Source: Hymenoscyphus infarciens (Eukaryota; Ascomycota; Leotiomycetes; Helotiales; Helotiaceae). Taken from it: DNA of 64,000 nucleotides. The position numbers were made by a program, and so were the translations under genes. Of this stretch, positions 34,400 to 48,904 are shown in pieces. The stretch's first letter is position 1, and each line of letters begins with the position of its first letter. The DNA lies in NCBI GenBank assembly GCA_001414345.1, contig LLCB01000104.1:111885-175884 (forward strand), written 5' to 3'. A model generated the notes under the pieces. That model made no database searches. It saw only the letters and a program-made list of their open reading frames with translations, and was not told where the DNA came from.

Positions 34400-37300
34400 A
34401 GAAGCTAGAGAGATTAATAAGACTTCTCTAATATAGATAAGATATAAAGTATAATCTAAGCTATAAAGGCTAAGGATTAAGAAAAAGAATAGAAAATTTT
34501 AGAGTAAGATAATTAAATTATCTAATTATTAGACCTAGTATAGTATATTAGTTAATAACTACTAAATAATAACTATAGTCTAAGTCTTCTCTAACCTATA
34601 TAAATACCTTCTTCTATCTCTTTAAACTATTATTAGAAGTAAGACTCTACTTCTAATATTTGTTTTTTATAATAACCTACTCTACGCTTATAACTTAAAA
34701 GTACCTTAAAAGCTCTTTAATCTATTAAAAGTAAGATTATAAAGAAAATTAAACCTTTAAATAATAGTACTTTACCTACTTATAAGTAATAAAAGATATC
34801 TATATATAATAGACTTTAAGTAAATACTAACTATTATTATATATCTAAAACTTATAAAGCCCTTATCTAAGAAACGACTATAAAACTTACTAGGAACTAC
34901 TTAGAGCCTTAATATAAGTTAGATATAGGTAATATAGCCTTTAAAGATTAATAAGATATAATTAAACTCCTTAATTCCTACTTCTTAACTAGTTATAAGA
35001 AGGAGAATACTTAGAATAAATTTTAAGCTTTATAAATAAGTAGAAAGGGTTATATAAGAGAAACTTTTTTAGATTTTAGAGTATACTTCTTAAGTATAGC
35101 TATACTTAGAGAAATACTAGAGTTAGAAAGATTCTACTTAATATAGAATAAGATTATACTATAGCTTTAAGATAGCTCTACTTTAACTAAGAGAGATTAG
35201 AATTATAATTTTAATAAGATAGTAGTATATCTTTTAGCTTTAGATAAAGAGAAACGTTAAAATATAAAGTTATTTATAACTAGTATTATAACTAAACTAA
35301 TTAGTATAACCTTATTATTTAAAAAGATAAGTACTTTTTAATTCTTACTTAGCTCTACTTTAAAAACCTTTTTACTCTTATATAGACTAAATCCTATATC
35401 TTAGAAGATTTTATAAACTCTTAGACTATTTTTTACTAGTAAAAAATCAAAGACTATATTAATAGACTAAGTCTTTACTAGTATAAAGTATTACTATTAT
35501 AGTAAGTCTAAGTATTTTAAACCTAATTACCTTAATCTTCTTACTATTAATAAGATAGATAATTAACTTAAAAAAGAATAACCTTTTAAAAAGTACTTTA
35601 ACTCTAAATTAAGTTAAGAGGAAAATAAAGAGGCCTAGGTAAAAATTCCTTCTTAAGCTTATATAAATATAATCTAGCTAGACTTAATCTTTCTAAGCTT
35701 ATAAAAGAAAAACAATTCCTTATAAATACTACTCTTAGTATATAAGAATATAGTATTAAAATATAAGCTTTAGTAGATATAAGAGTAAATAGGTACCTAT
35801 TTCTAAATTAGCTCCTAGCTCTATACTTATCTAAGTTAATAGGTTTAAAGATTTAAAGATTACTATATATAGTATCTATTTATAGATATAATAATAGTAC
35901 TAAAAGCTAGGTAAATTAGTTTATATAACTATATCTAAATATTAATAAACGTTATATTCTTAACTACTCCTTTATTATCTTAAACTTTATATAATAAGAC
36001 TTAATTATTAGTAATAAATAGTTAAACTACTTTAAAGTCCTCTTTAACCTCTTAAAGAGCTAGATTATTTAGCTAGCTAATTACTCTCTAACTCTCTAAG
36101 GAAATTTTACTTTCTCTTTCTAGCTAGAACTAGAAACCCTTTTTAAATTACTAGTTAGATATAAATTAAAGAGAATATACTATCTAGTAATAAGAAAGAT
36201 ATAAAAAAAGTAGACTTATAAATATAGCTAAGCTATTATTTCTATTTATAATAATACCTCTTAAAATTTTAATATCTAACTTTAGTTTAAAGCCTCTATA
36301 AACTACTAGTATAGTCTTAAAAAGCTAGACTCTATACTCTTTTATTTATAAAATAAGTATAAATATAATATATTATAATATAAAATAGTCTAATTTAGAA
36401 TTTTATATAATAAGCCTCTATAAGTTAGATTAGGTTATTAATAAGAGATTAGCCCCTTTCTAAGATAATAATAAGATAAGAGCTCTAATATAAGCCTAAC
36501 TCTTAAAGTATTACTTATTCTCTAAAGACGTATTCTTAAAAGTAGCTTCTAATAAGCTCTCTTCTTACTAAGAATATAACTATAAGATTACTTTAAATAA
36601 GCTACTTCTTAACTCCTTTTCGCTTCTATATTAATAGTTAATTATAGAGCTTAAAGCTATAAAGGAGTATCTTATAAAGAATCTAGATAAGGGGTTTATT
36701 ATTAATAGTAATAGTCTTTTTACCTCTCTAGTACTCTTTATTAAAAAGGCTAATAGTAATAAGTTATAGTTCTATATTAATTATAAGAAGCTAAACGCTT
36801 TAACTTAAAATAATTCCTACTTAATCTCTTATATTAATAAGCTCCTTTCTAGAATAAGAATAGTTAAAATCTTTACTAAATTAGATATTAGATAAGCTTT
36901 CTATTATATTTAAATAGACCTTAAATTAGAAGAGATAACTATGTTTAAAACTAGGTATAGTATATATAAATATAAGGTCCTCTCTTTTAGACTTTATAAT
37001 AGCTCTACTATCTATTAACGTTATATAAATAACGTCTTAATCGACTATCTAAATAACTTCTATATTACCTACTTAAATAATATTTTAATTTATTTAGATA
37101 CTATTAAAGAATATAAGAAATAGATTAGAAAGGTTCTAAATTAGCTCTAAGAAGTAGGACTTTAGATAGATATTAAAAAAAGCAAATCTAGTATTACTAG
37201 AGTTAAATATTTAAGATTTATCTTAACTATAAAAAGACTTAAAGTTAACTTTAAAAAAGTAGAGCCTTTATAAAACTAGGTCTAACCTAATACTATAATA

Positions 37301-38650
37301 GGTATAAAGTCTTATCTAAGGTTTATAGAATTCTATAAATAATTTATTAAAAGTTATATTAAAATCGCTAAACTCTTAACTATAATAATACGCTTTATAG
37401 AGCTATTTCTATAAATATCTAAATATAATAAAGCCTTTAAAGTATTAAGAACTAGGCTACTTACTATATAAACCTTATACTACTTTAACTCTAATTATAA
37501 TATAAAGGTAGAAATAGACTCCTTAGAAAGAGTAATAGCTAGTATATTCTTATAATAATATAATAGCTTTTAGTACTTTATTAGGTTCTACTTATATATC
37601 TTAGTTAGCTATAAATTAAATTAGGAGATCTATAATAAAGAACTATCTATTATTATAAAAGCTTTTAAGAAATAGTATCTTAAACTTATATTATATTAGA
37701 AGTATATTAATATATATTTAGACTATAGATTATTAAAATACTTTATAATAACTAAGCTACTTATAACTAAGTAAGTTTAATAGATAGAGTTTTTATTAAA
37801 CTTTAACTTTTAGATCTAATTTATATTTAAGAAGAGTAATTAAAAAGTAGATATATTAACTTAATATAAATAAGACCTAAAAACCTATAATTAAGCTAAA
37901 TTAAATAGCTACTTATATACTCTCTTAAGACCTAATTAGTTAGACTCTTAAATTAACGCTAAACTTACTTAGATCTTTTTATAAGAATAGTCTATATCTC
38001 TTAATATAATAGATATTATTCTAGAGTTAAGTTTAGATATAATTTAGAAGTTAAAAGAAGATAACCTATACTCTTTTTAGTAAGAATATTATAAACTTTT
38101 AAATAGATACTACCTCTTATTAGATAATTTACTACTCTTTAAAGATCGACTTTATATTTAAAAGAATACTAAACTCTATATAAAACTAATCTAAGAAGTC
38201 TATAACTAAGTATCTAGTACTTATCTAAGTATAAAAAAGATATACTAGTTATTAGTATAATACTACTACTAGGCTAGAATGTTTTTAAACTATAAAAGAT
38301 ATATAAGGAATTATTAAGCTTATAAATACTCTTATTTTTAATAAACTAAGTAATAAAGCTTTCTTTACTCTCTACTTATACTTAACTATTCTATATAACA
38401 TTTATATATAGATTTTAAATTATTCTTAAAAGATAAACATAGATTTAATACTATACTAGTATTTATTAACTAACTTAGAAAGGATTTAGTATTAATACCT
38501 TACTACTTAACTATAGACGCTAAAAGCCTAGCTAAACTCTTTATTTAATAGATTTACTATTTTAGTTACTACTCTAAATTAATTATGTTTAATTAAAGAT
38601 CTTAATTTATATTATTATTTTAGACTAAATTTTATTAAATAATTAATATT
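34400..38650 (+). pseudogene. gag-pol relic of gypsy C, part 1
   Basis: Gag near 35,050-35,330, reverse transcriptase from about 36,720 with the active-site region present at about 37,045-37,100 (DYLNNFYITYLNNILIYLD), RNase H about 37,490-37,740, integrase zinc domain about 38,220-38,345 and the start of the integrase core. The frame is broken at 38,650 by the LINE, inside the core domain. Confidence 0.83.
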
Positions 38651-41600
38651 ATTATTATTATTCTTACGCTACGTAGGCCGTAGGCCGAGCTCTAAGAGTA
38701 AGTAGTATATCTTCTATTCTAGTTTATATAGTCTTTTAGCTTATTCTTCTTTACCTCTTAAGCTTCTTTATAAGTATAATTCTCCTTTTCTTTAGTTCTT
38801 ACTACTATTTATTTAAAGCTTATCTCTCTAACTTAGTAATATAGTAGAGAGGTATAGTAGGTTAGTATATTTAACCTACTAAGGTATATATTAGTAGTAT
38901 AAGAGGTATATTTATCTCTAGAATTATTAGAGCTAAGGTCTTACTTTCTAGTATACCTTGGCTTTCTTCTTCTATTCCTCTCTTTCTTTTACCTCTTTCT
39001 TACTCTTCTCTCTCTCTTTAAGTAATTCTAGTACTAGTTTATACTCTTAGAGTCTCTCTAGCCTAAGTAGCTAAGTAGTTACCCTTAGTACTAGTTTCTT
39101 ATCTACTAATACCTCTCTTAGCTCTTATAGATCTCTAATCCTCTTTTCTAAAGCTCTTATAAGCGTGTCTCTTTTTTATAGAATATCCTAATAAAATAGG
39201 AATAGGTGTCTTACTATCTCTCTACTACCTATATAAATATACTATAGTATAACCTAGTTTAGTACTCTTCTTATAAAGAGGAAGGTGTTTAATTCTATTA
39301 CCTCTATTTATACTTAGATAAGTAGTAAGCTCTTTACCTTAGTAAGCCTCTTATAGACCTTTTATAGCTTCTACTTATCTAGGTCTACTTTATCTAACGC
39401 TTTTATATATTATGTTAGGTTCCTCTCTTAAGTTCTTCTCCTTTAAGTCTCTAGGTAGTTCTTCTATTTTATAAACATAGTGTTATACTTAAATCTTACT
39501 TCTCTTACTCTCTACTCCTCTTCTTACTTCTATCTTACTTTCTATAAGTATAGTATTACCTTCTCTACTTTTATTAGTCTACCTCTCTTTCTCCTCTTTA
39601 GTTATATTACTATATATTTATAGGTATTCTAGATTAGTTCTTTTAGTTTAGACTTTTAGAACTTTCTCTTAAAAGTAGCTACTTATAGATTAAGATATAA
39701 GTTAATTAGTATATAGTCTACTTTAACTTCTAGGTTCTAAACTAGAGTAGCTTTATATACCTCTATTATTACTTATAGGTATCTTAATTATTATATAAGG
39801 AAGCTTCTTACTATTCTCTTTATATTCTCTTCTTTTAGTATAGTATAGTACTACGCTGACGCCTTATATACTATTATACTTCTTATTACTACTATATATA
39901 TCTGCTTTACTTAGTAGTAGTCTACTCTCTATGTTTTTCTAGTAAGCTTTATAAGTATAAAGGTCTATATTATAAGCTTCTTCTAGACTCTTTCTTAGTA
40001 CGCCTTCTAGTTTAGTTTTCTATTAAGCTCTACTTCTAGGAACTTTACGTATTTAACTAGTATAAGTCTTATCTCTTTAAACTAGACTATCTCTCTCTAT
40101 AGTACTCTTATTCTTATAAAGTATATAAGTATTATCTTTTTTAGGCTAAAAGCTATCTCTTACTTATTTACCTACTTATTATATACTCTTTAAGCTATCT
40201 TAAGTATTCTATAGTTTACTACTATACTTTTTAATATTATAAGTAGATTTATATTATCTATAAAGCCTACTATAATAAGCTTATTAATTCTTACTAGGTC
40301 TTTATATAGTATTAAGGTAAAGAGAATAAATAGTATTAGTAATAGTATCAATTCTTATAAGATATTTTATTTAAGGTCTCTTTTATCTACTAATCGTCTA
40401 TTAAAGAATAGTATAGCTTTTTATCTAGAGAAGAAGCTCTCTATCTATATTACTACCTATTATAGAACCTCTTTCTCTCTTAATATATAAAGTAGCTATA
40501 TATAGTCTACTTAGTTAAAAGCTTTTACTATGTCTAGTTAGGCTAGGGACACGTAGCTCTTATTTTCTTATATTATATATATACTCTCTATTACTATTCT
40601 AATTACTAGCTTTATATTTTAGTACTTTTAGTTACTTATTTATAGCTCTAGTAGTATTATTATTTCCTTTATAAGCTATATAAGCTTTTATACTATTACT
40701 TTTTTAAGGATCTTACTTATAGTTAAGAGTAGTACTATTAGCTAGTAGGCTCCTGCTTTACTCTACTCTTTGATTATTTTACCTAGTTTTCTTAGTACTA
40801 CTACCTTTATATAGTAGAAGTAAGATAAAAAGTACTATAGGTAGAAGCTTGCTTCTACTATTATAGTAAGTACTTTATAAAGTAGTTTATTATAAGCTTT
40901 TAAAAAGCTGTTTATTAGTATATTAAATCCTAGTACTTTCTATAGTACTAATCTTATAGCTGTTTTAATATACTTCTTAGTTATATGTTAGCTTACTAAG
41001 TACCTTCTAGAGAAGCTCTTAGTATTCTAGTCCTTATTAAGAATACTTAAGTAGTTAGCTATTAACTTTAGGAAGAACTTTTCTATAAAGATATAGGCCT
41101 TCTCTTAATAGGTCTTATCTTTTATTTTATTAAATAATATAAGTATTAGTAGTACTAGTACTTCTAGTCTTATATATCTTTTAAGACATACCTATTTCTT
41201 AAGTATCTAGAGTTTCCTTTTATCTTTTACTACTTCTACTAATACCTCTTTCTAGCTCTTTATCTTCGCCTTTCTACTAACTATTTAGAGTTCTTAAAAA
41301 GTGTTATTAAGCTACTACCTCGAGCTCTCTATTTAGTACTTCTTCTAAGTCCTTTTATATCTTCTTATCTTCTCTAACACTTCTTTAATCTCTATGTTCT
41401 ACTAGGGCTATACTCTCTCTCTATCTAGCTTTTAAAGTAGTATTAAAGCCTTTACTATCTTTTAAAAGTCTTTTATAAGTCTCTATACTACTCTCTTAAG
41501 TTCTTATATATTTTAGATTATAAGTATTTCTAAGTAAGAGGCTTTTACTTTAACTAGGATCTTATTTATTAGTCTTTAGCTAAATCTAAGCGCTTATAGT

Positions 41601-43840
41601 ACCTTTCCCTCTCCTTCTACTTTTATTATAAGAAGTTAAGCTATATAGTCTAATTCTAGTAGGTCTAAAGACCTTTACTAGGTTACTACGTTCTTAGTAA
41701 AGAAGGTAAGGTTAATTATAAAGTTATAAAAGCCCTCTTTTCTCTATATAGCTTTGTTATAAAGTATATCTCTCTCTAGTACCTATAGTGTAGTAAGTTT
41801 AAGAATAAGGTCTACGTTCTTATTATATCTCTTATATATATCTTATAAAGAGTAGTAAGTATTTAGGTTACTTATTATAAGTACTCTTCTTAGTCTTACT
41901 TACTAGAGTATATCCTTAATTAGTATCTACTCTATTTATAGGTTATAGACTAAGTAGACTGTCGTCTTATCTACTCTCTCCTTTATTATTATACTTACCT
42001 AGTTCTCGTCTATAATATATATCTAGCTTACTTTTAGATATCTTTTATATATAAAGAGTACTACTACTCTATTTAACTAGATTATATTATATCTTAAGCT
42101 TAAGAAGTAGCTAGAGAAGTCTCTTATACTATTCTACGCTAGTTCTTAAATCGCTAATATATCGTATTTCTTCTTATAATTTAGAGCTATATTAAGAGCT
42201 TCTAAAATCTTCCTTGTATTCTAGTATAGTACTATTATACTTATAGTAGTTTTATAAGTAGGGTTTAAGTTACTTCTATTTCTTCTCTATTTAAATCTCT
42301 TATTATACTAAGAGAGCTTCTTAGCTTCTCTAAGAACTAGGTTAGGTTACTACTATTTATATATCCTACTTTATTTATATCTATTAGCCTCTCTAATATA
42401 AATCTCTATCTCTACCTCTTTTTTAAGCTTTATAAGCTCTCTTTCTAACTAAAGGTAAATAAGTAAGATATCTCTACCTTACTCTCTTTTAAGAGTCTTT
42501 ATAGGTTTATAAACGTAGTTATCTTATTAAGATATCGTTCTCTTATCTATTTATAGTATTACTTCTTTATATAGTACTCTTTTATAAATATTAAGTATCC
42601 TCCTTTATAATTCTTATACTTTACTAAGTGTTCTTTTAGGTCCTTCTTACTAGAGTACTCTTCCTTACTCCCTTTATACCTCTTATATATATACTAGGTA
42701 TACCTCTTATCTTATTTATAGAAGTATACTATATACTCCTACTTTTAGTACTTATAATACTTCTATGCTACTACTTCTAAAGCGTATCTTTTATATAAGA
42801 AGTATTATACCTCTTATAGTATTCCCCTTATATATAGCCTCTTTACTTCCTCTATTATTACTACTTTAAGAATATAGTTCTTTTAGGCTAGTCTCTCTTA
42901 TTCTTAACACTCTCTATATCTATTTCCTTATTATATAATCTTTAGTATCCTTATACTAAAGGCTTAAGAGATGCTTTATAATATACTCTCTATCTTATTC
43001 TCGAGTATATTTACTAAGGCTCTTTTTATAAACACTACTAGCGTTCTTACTACTACTACTATTCTTTATCTAAATACCTTCTTTACTTAGCTATTATCTT
43101 ATATATATCCTACTTACTTCTCTTCTTTAAACCTTATTATAATATCCTTACTCTAGAGCTTTTAAGCTACTCTTACTCCTACTCTATATCTATCTATATT
43201 TATAGCTCTAATTACCTCCTTTAGTAATAGCTTATTCTTCTCTTTATCTATCTCTATTACTTAGACTATAATCTCTCTTATATATTTAGCTAGTACTACG
43301 TATTCCCTTTATAATATAGTTACTACCTCTCTCTATAGTCTCCTAGTTCTAGCTCTCTCTACCTACGTTAGACTACGCTTCTTTATTCCTTTTATTCTCT
43401 TAACTATAATAGTAAGCTCTTTTCTTAAAATTCTATATATAATCGTGTTGTCTTCTCTCTTCCTAGTTCTTTTATACTTAAGTACTTTTCTTACTACTTT
43501 AATAATTACTTTAATACTCTTCTTCTCTATTACTAAGTTAAGTAGTATTTAAATTAGGCTCTTCTCTATTATATCTATATAGTCTAATACTCCTTTCTAT
43601 CCTCTTATACTCTACTTTCTTTAGTTTATTATACTATCTTTATTAATTACTAGTACTTTAGAGAGAGGAATAGAGGCTCTCTATAAGCCTCTCTTTTTCC
43701 TACTACTACTACTACTATAATTATTTAGCATAATCGTAGAGTGCTTTAGTCTCTTTCTAGACTATTTAACAATCGTCTAAACGTATTTTAAGGCTTTTAG
43801 AGTCACTTTGTTAATTCTAATACTATATTATAAGACTTAT
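38651..43840 (-). mobile_element. LINE (Tad-like non-LTR retrotransposon), 5,190 bp, inside gypsy C
   Basis: A 13-bp target-site duplication aataattaatatt flanks it (38,638-38,650; 43,841-43,853). It has no terminal repeats; the low-coordinate end is an ATT run, i.e. an AAT-type 3' tail, so the element lies on the minus strand. Minus-strand relics support this: an endonuclease motif VLIISNLNTYYSL at about 41,865-41,825 (family pattern GDxNxHHxxW) and a reverse transcriptase segment with GFIDNINLL at about 40,290-40,260 (GFVDDVNLL pattern). It is the source family of the fragment at 7133-8412. Confidence 0.9.
39900..43700 (-). pseudogene. LINE endonuclease/reverse transcriptase relic
   Basis: Order on the minus strand is endonuclease (about 42,000-41,800) then reverse transcriptase (about 40,900-40,200), as in fungal Tad-clade LINEs. 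The catalytic Asp-Asp of the FVDD box reads Asp-Asn, and Gln/Trp positions read as stops. ORF1 could not be delimited near the 5' end (43,700-43,840). Confidence 0.75.
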
Positions 43841-43853
43841 AATAATTAATATT

Positions 43854-44880
43854 AAGCTTAAGCTTAGTACTACTTACTATAAATAAATAAATAAATAAAT
43901 AGAGATAATAAACTAATATATTAATTAGAGACTAAAGCCTTTTATAAACTACTATTAAGATAACTAGAGTAAATTAATCCCTCTAATAAATAGAGTATAA
44001 ATAATACTTCTATACTTATCTATTAGTATAACCCCTTATTAGCTTAAGTTTAGACTTAACCTAAGGACTTTATAGAACTAGAATACGCTAAAGACGTCTA
44101 TTTCTTAAGAACGTCTTAACTATAATAAGGTAGTAAAAGTAGCTTAATATATATACTTTACTTAAGAAATAGCTAAAGATAATATAAATAAGGTCTAGAA
44201 AAGAATAAAGAATAGTATAAATTAATACTAAAGAGCTATTAACTAGAATGTTAGAGATAAAGTCTACTTATTTACTAAGAATCTTAAGATAAATTATCTT
44301 AGCTAAAAGCTTACTAAATAGTAGATAAAACCTTTTAAAATACTAGATTATATAAGATACTCTTATAAGCTAAAACTTCTAAAAAGATTATTAATTTATA
44401 ATATTTTTACTTTTAATATACTTTTAAAGAATCTAAATACCCTCTTACTAAAATAAGAAGCTTTAGAGCCTCTACTAGATATTATTAAAGGTATATAAGA
44501 ATAAGAAGTATAAGAAATACTTAGTAGTAGACTTTTTAGAAGATAGCTATAATATTAAGTAAAATAGATTAGATATAATTTAAATCTTACTTAGTATTTT
44601 ATAAATAATTTTTAAAGTTTACTATATTATCTAAGAGACTTTTATATTAAATATCTAAAAGAGCTAAAACTACTCTAATACCTCTTTAAATAGCTTAATA
44701 TATAGGAATTAGATAAGAATTAAGTAAAAGAGTTAATTTATAAAAACTCTATTAATACTCTCTAATTCTAGTTACTCTTAATAAAGAACTTATAATAAAA
44801 ACCTAAGATAAAATACTAACTAGTAGAAATATTTAAAGTTAATAAAGTAAAGAACTAAGACTAAGTTACTACTAAAACAG
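43854..44880 (+). pseudogene. gag-pol relic of gypsy C, part 2 (integrase core to chromodomain)
   Basis: It picks up the integrase core exactly where 38,650 left off (IKLKLST-type segment, then IEIIN*YIN), and continues to a chromodomain-like stretch at about 44,500-44,640, co-linear with A at 25,715-26,750. Confidence 0.8.
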
Positions 44881-45365
44881 AGCCTACTAACCCTCTCTAA
44901 GCTATAGCCTCTCCTTTCTTTAACTTATTATCCTTCTTCTTACTCTCTTAAGTATAAGAAGCCTAAATTAGCTCTTTCTTTACCTCCTTCTTATAAGCAC
45001 GCTTCTTACCTTAGTAACCTCTTATAACCAGCTTTAAGAGAGACGCTTATAAACTCTTTAAGTAGGCTTTAAAGAGGACTCGAACCTAGGTTTAGATAGA
45101 GGTCTTACTCTTTATAATATAGTATAAAGACTATTAAATATTAGTAACTAAAACCTCTCTAATAAGTAAGAGGTACTTATAGTAACCTTAGTATAAAGTG
45201 CCTAAGTCTCTTCTAAAAGAGTAAACTATATCTCTAAACTATTCTTTAATACCTCTATATTAGTAATAACTAACACCTTATCTAAGGCCTTAGTAGCCTT
45301 CTTAATCTCCCTCTTCTTCTCTTTAAGCTTAAGCTTACTAAACTCCTTCTCTATAAACTATAATA
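44880..45365 (-). pseudogene. possible antisense reading frame, gypsy C copy
   Basis: Minus-strand reading EKEFSKLKLKEKKREIKKAT at about 45,355-45,295, and later RVRPLSKPRFESSLKP with a surviving Trp codon (SWL). This matches the antisense frame of element A with amino-acid exchanges of the kind RIP makes. Confidence 0.45.
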
Positions 45366-46155
45366 ACTACCTAAGTTAGAATAGATTTAGTATATATTTA
45401 GGATTAAACTTACTAGGATATATATAGTATTCTACTCTATATAGTACCTATACTTTTTTAACTTTAGCTTCTTAAAAGTATATATATAATCTCTATTCTA
45501 AGATTTTACCTAAAAGCACTAAACATAGTAGACTCGGTAGATAGCTAGAAGTATACTAGAAGAATATAAGAGAAGTATTTTACTATATTAGATTAGCTCT
45601 AAATTAGGTTTAATTAAAAAAGGAAGAACTTACTTTTATATATATATATATAATATATATATATTCTAGGAAGATAAGTTAATATATAAGAATATACTTA
45701 ATTAGAAGGTATTCTTACTATTTATATTATTTAGATAAAAAGAAAAGAAGAAAAGAAGTTAGAATTAGAGAAAAGTTACTTACTAATATACTTCTTATAA
45801 TAATAGCTATTACTTTGTGATTGTTATTTATTACTTAATAATTACTATTATAATATATAATAATAGTAAGAATATAATAACTCTATAGTAGTGTACTACT
45901 TTCTATCTACTAGCTAATTATTAGCTTCTCTTTTATTTATATCCTATTATTATATAGTATATAATAGTAAATAAAGAGTAATTAGCCTAAATAATAATAC
46001 TACTAGCCACCGACCTTACTCTAACTACTAGACACTATAATAGTAAGATAAGTTATATTCTTTATAATAAAGAGATAAATAAGACTCTAATTAACCTAAT
46101 ACTATGCTAATCGACAACTGAAGACTTAAGACGAGTCTTTTTTAAAAAGAGAGGA

Positions 46156-46651
46156 TATAATAGTATACTATCCTAGATTATTATATAATAGCTAGATTAT
46201 TATATAACAGCTCTATCTTAAATTATTAGTATTTATAAAACTGCTAATACCTCTAAGCAGTACTAATACCTCTAATACCTCTAAGGCTAAGATTACAAAT
46301 AACTAATACTTATATAAGTAAAGTACTAAAGGTATTAATATCTAACATTTATATATAGAAGGGATTAAGGTTTAGATGTTATATATTTAGCTTTTTAAAG
46401 GATTAAAGGTTATATATTTAGCTTTTTAGCTCTTATTATTTAGTATTAGCTATATTAGACAGAGCTCGGTTATTATTATTATTAGAACTTAAAAGCTTTT
46501 AAAACTCTTATATATAAACGTTTATGTTTAGTATAGAAGAGAGACAGTTATTGTTTTCTTCTATATTAGTACTTAGTATCTATATATGTTATTCTATTAT
46601 ACGCACTCCTATATGCCTCTACTATAGTTATGTGTATTTCGTGCTATTATA
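46156..46651 (+). repeat. 3' LTR of gypsy C (496 bp)
   Basis: Keeps unmutated cgtgctatta at the end, which shows what the un-RIPed terminus looked like. Followed by AGTAT. Confidence 0.9.
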
Positions 46652-48868
46652 AGTATCTAGTACTTACCTAAGTATAAAAAAGATATACTAGTTATTAGTA
46701 TAATACTACTACTAAGCTAGAATGTTTTTAGATTTTAAGAGATATATAAGGAATTATTAAGCTTATAAATACTTTTATTTTTAATAAACTAAGTAATAAG
46801 ACTTTCTTTACTCTCTATCTATACTTAACTATCTTATATAATATTTATATATAGACTTTAAATTATTTTTAAAAGATAAATATAGATTTAATACTATATT
46901 AGTATTTATTAACTAACTTAGAAAGGATTTAGTATTAATACCTTATTACTTAACTATAGATATTAAAGAACTAGCTAAACTCTTTATTTAATAGATTTAC
47001 TATTTTAGCTACTACTCTAAATTAATTATATCTAATTAAGAACCTTAATTTATATTATTATTTTAGACTAAATTTTATTAAATAATTAGTATTAAGCTTA
47101 AGCTTAGTATTATCTACTATAAATAGATAGATAAATAAATAGAGATAATAAACTAATATATTAATTAGAGACTAAGGCTCTTTATAACCTACTATTAAGA
47201 TAACTAAAGTAAATTAATCCTCTTAATAGATAGAGTATAAATAATACTTCTATACTAATCTATTAGTATAACCTCTTATTAGCTTAAGTTCGAACTCGAC
47301 CTAAAGACTTTATAGAACTAGAATATACTAAAGACTTCTATTCTCTAGGAATAACTTAACTATAATAAAGTAGTAAAAGTAGCTTAATATATATACTCTA
47401 CTTAGAAGATAGCTAAAGATAATATAAGTAAGGCTTAGAAAAAGATAGAGAATAATATAAATTAGTACTAAAGAGCTATTAACTAGAATATTAAAAATAA
47501 AGTCTACTTATCTACTAAGAATCTTAAGATAAATTATCTTAGCTAAAAGCTTACTAAATAGTAGATAAGACCTTTTAAAATACTAGAATATATAAGACAC
47601 TTTTATAAGCTAAAACTTCTTAAAGACTTATTAATTTATAATATTTTTACTTCTAATATACTTTTAAAGAATCTAAATACCCTTTTACTAGAATAAGAGG
47701 TTCTAGAGCCTCTATTAGATATTATTAAAGGTATATAAGAATAGAAGATATAAGAAATACTTAGTAGTAGACTTTTTAGAAGATAGTTATAGTATTAAGT
47801 AAAATAAGTTAAATATAATTTAGATCTTACTTAGTATTTTATAAATAATTTTTAAGGTTTATTATATTATTTAAAAAGACTTTTATACTAAATATCTAGA
47901 AGAGCTAGGACTACTCTAATACTTCTCTAAATAGATTAATATATAAGAATTAAATAAGAATTAGAAAAAGAGTTAATTTATAAAACTCTATTAATACTCT
48001 CTAATTCTAGTTACCTTTAATAAGGAACTTATAATAAAAACCTAAGATAAAACACTAACTAGTAAGAATATTTAAAATTAATAAAGTAAAGAACTAAGAC
48101 CGAGTTACTACTAAAATAGAGCTTACGTCTTCTCTTCTTTCTCTAACTTATTATTCTCCTCTCTATTCTTCTAAGTATAAAGAGCCTAAATCAGCTCTTC
48201 CTCTACTACCTCCTTCTTATAAGAACGCTTCTTATCTTAGTAACCTTCTATAACTAGCTTTAGAAGAGATGCTTATAAACTCTTTAGATAGGCTTTAAAG
48301 AGAACTCGAACCTAGGTTTAGATAGAGGTCCTACTCTCTATAGTATAGTATAAGAACTATTAAATATTAGTAACTAAAACTCTTTTAATAAGTAAGGAGT
48401 ACTTATAGTAACCTTAGTATAAAGTACTTAAGTCTTCTCTAAGAGAGTAAACTATATCTCTAAACTATTCTTTAGTACCTCTATACTAGTAACAACTAAC
48501 ACCTTATCTAAGGCCTTAATAGCCCTCTTAATCTTCTTCTTCTCCTTCTTAAGCTTAAGCTTACTAAACTCCTTTTTAATAAACTATAACAACTATCTAA
48601 GTTAGAATAAATTTAGTATATATTTAAGATTAAACTTACTAGAATATATATAGTATTCTACTTAATATAGTATCTATACTTCTTTAACTTTAGCTTCTTA
48701 AAAGTATATATATAATCTCTATTCTAAGATTTTACCTAAAGATACTAAACGTAGTAGACTTAGTAGATAGCTAAAAGTATACTAGAAGGATATAGAAGAG
48801 GTATTTTACTATATTAGATTAGCTTTAAATTAGGTTTAATTAAGAAGAGAAGAACTTACTTTTATATA
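46652..48868 (+). pseudogene. gypsy B continuation: integrase, chromodomain, 3' region
   Basis: Starts in the integrase zinc domain (IKKIY*LLV) and runs through the core (about 46,840-47,260) and chromodomain (about 47,740-47,890). From about 48,115 the 3' region begins. The LINE at 48,869 interrupts this region at a TA-rich tract. Confidence 0.82.
48118..48600 (-). pseudogene. possible antisense reading frame, gypsy B copy
   Basis: Minus-strand KEFSKLKLKKEKKKIKRAIK at about 48,580-48,515 corresponds to the antisense frame in A and C. It lies wholly upstream of the LINE insertion. Confidence 0.45.
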
Positions 48869-48869
48869 T

Positions 48870-48904
<35 letters not shown>

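Larger units (their letters stand above)
33370..46651 (+). mobile_element. Ty3/gypsy element C inserted in B, itself interrupted by a LINE
   Basis: LTRs of equal length, 33,370-33,865 and 46,156-46,651 (496 bp each). A 5-bp duplication AGTAT (33,365-33,369; 46,652-46,656) proves insertion into B: joining the flanks restores the order seen uninterrupted in A at about 25,270. Without the 5,190-bp LINE and its 13-bp duplication C is 8,079 bp. The purine tract aaaaagagagga precedes the 3' LTR. Confidence 0.92.
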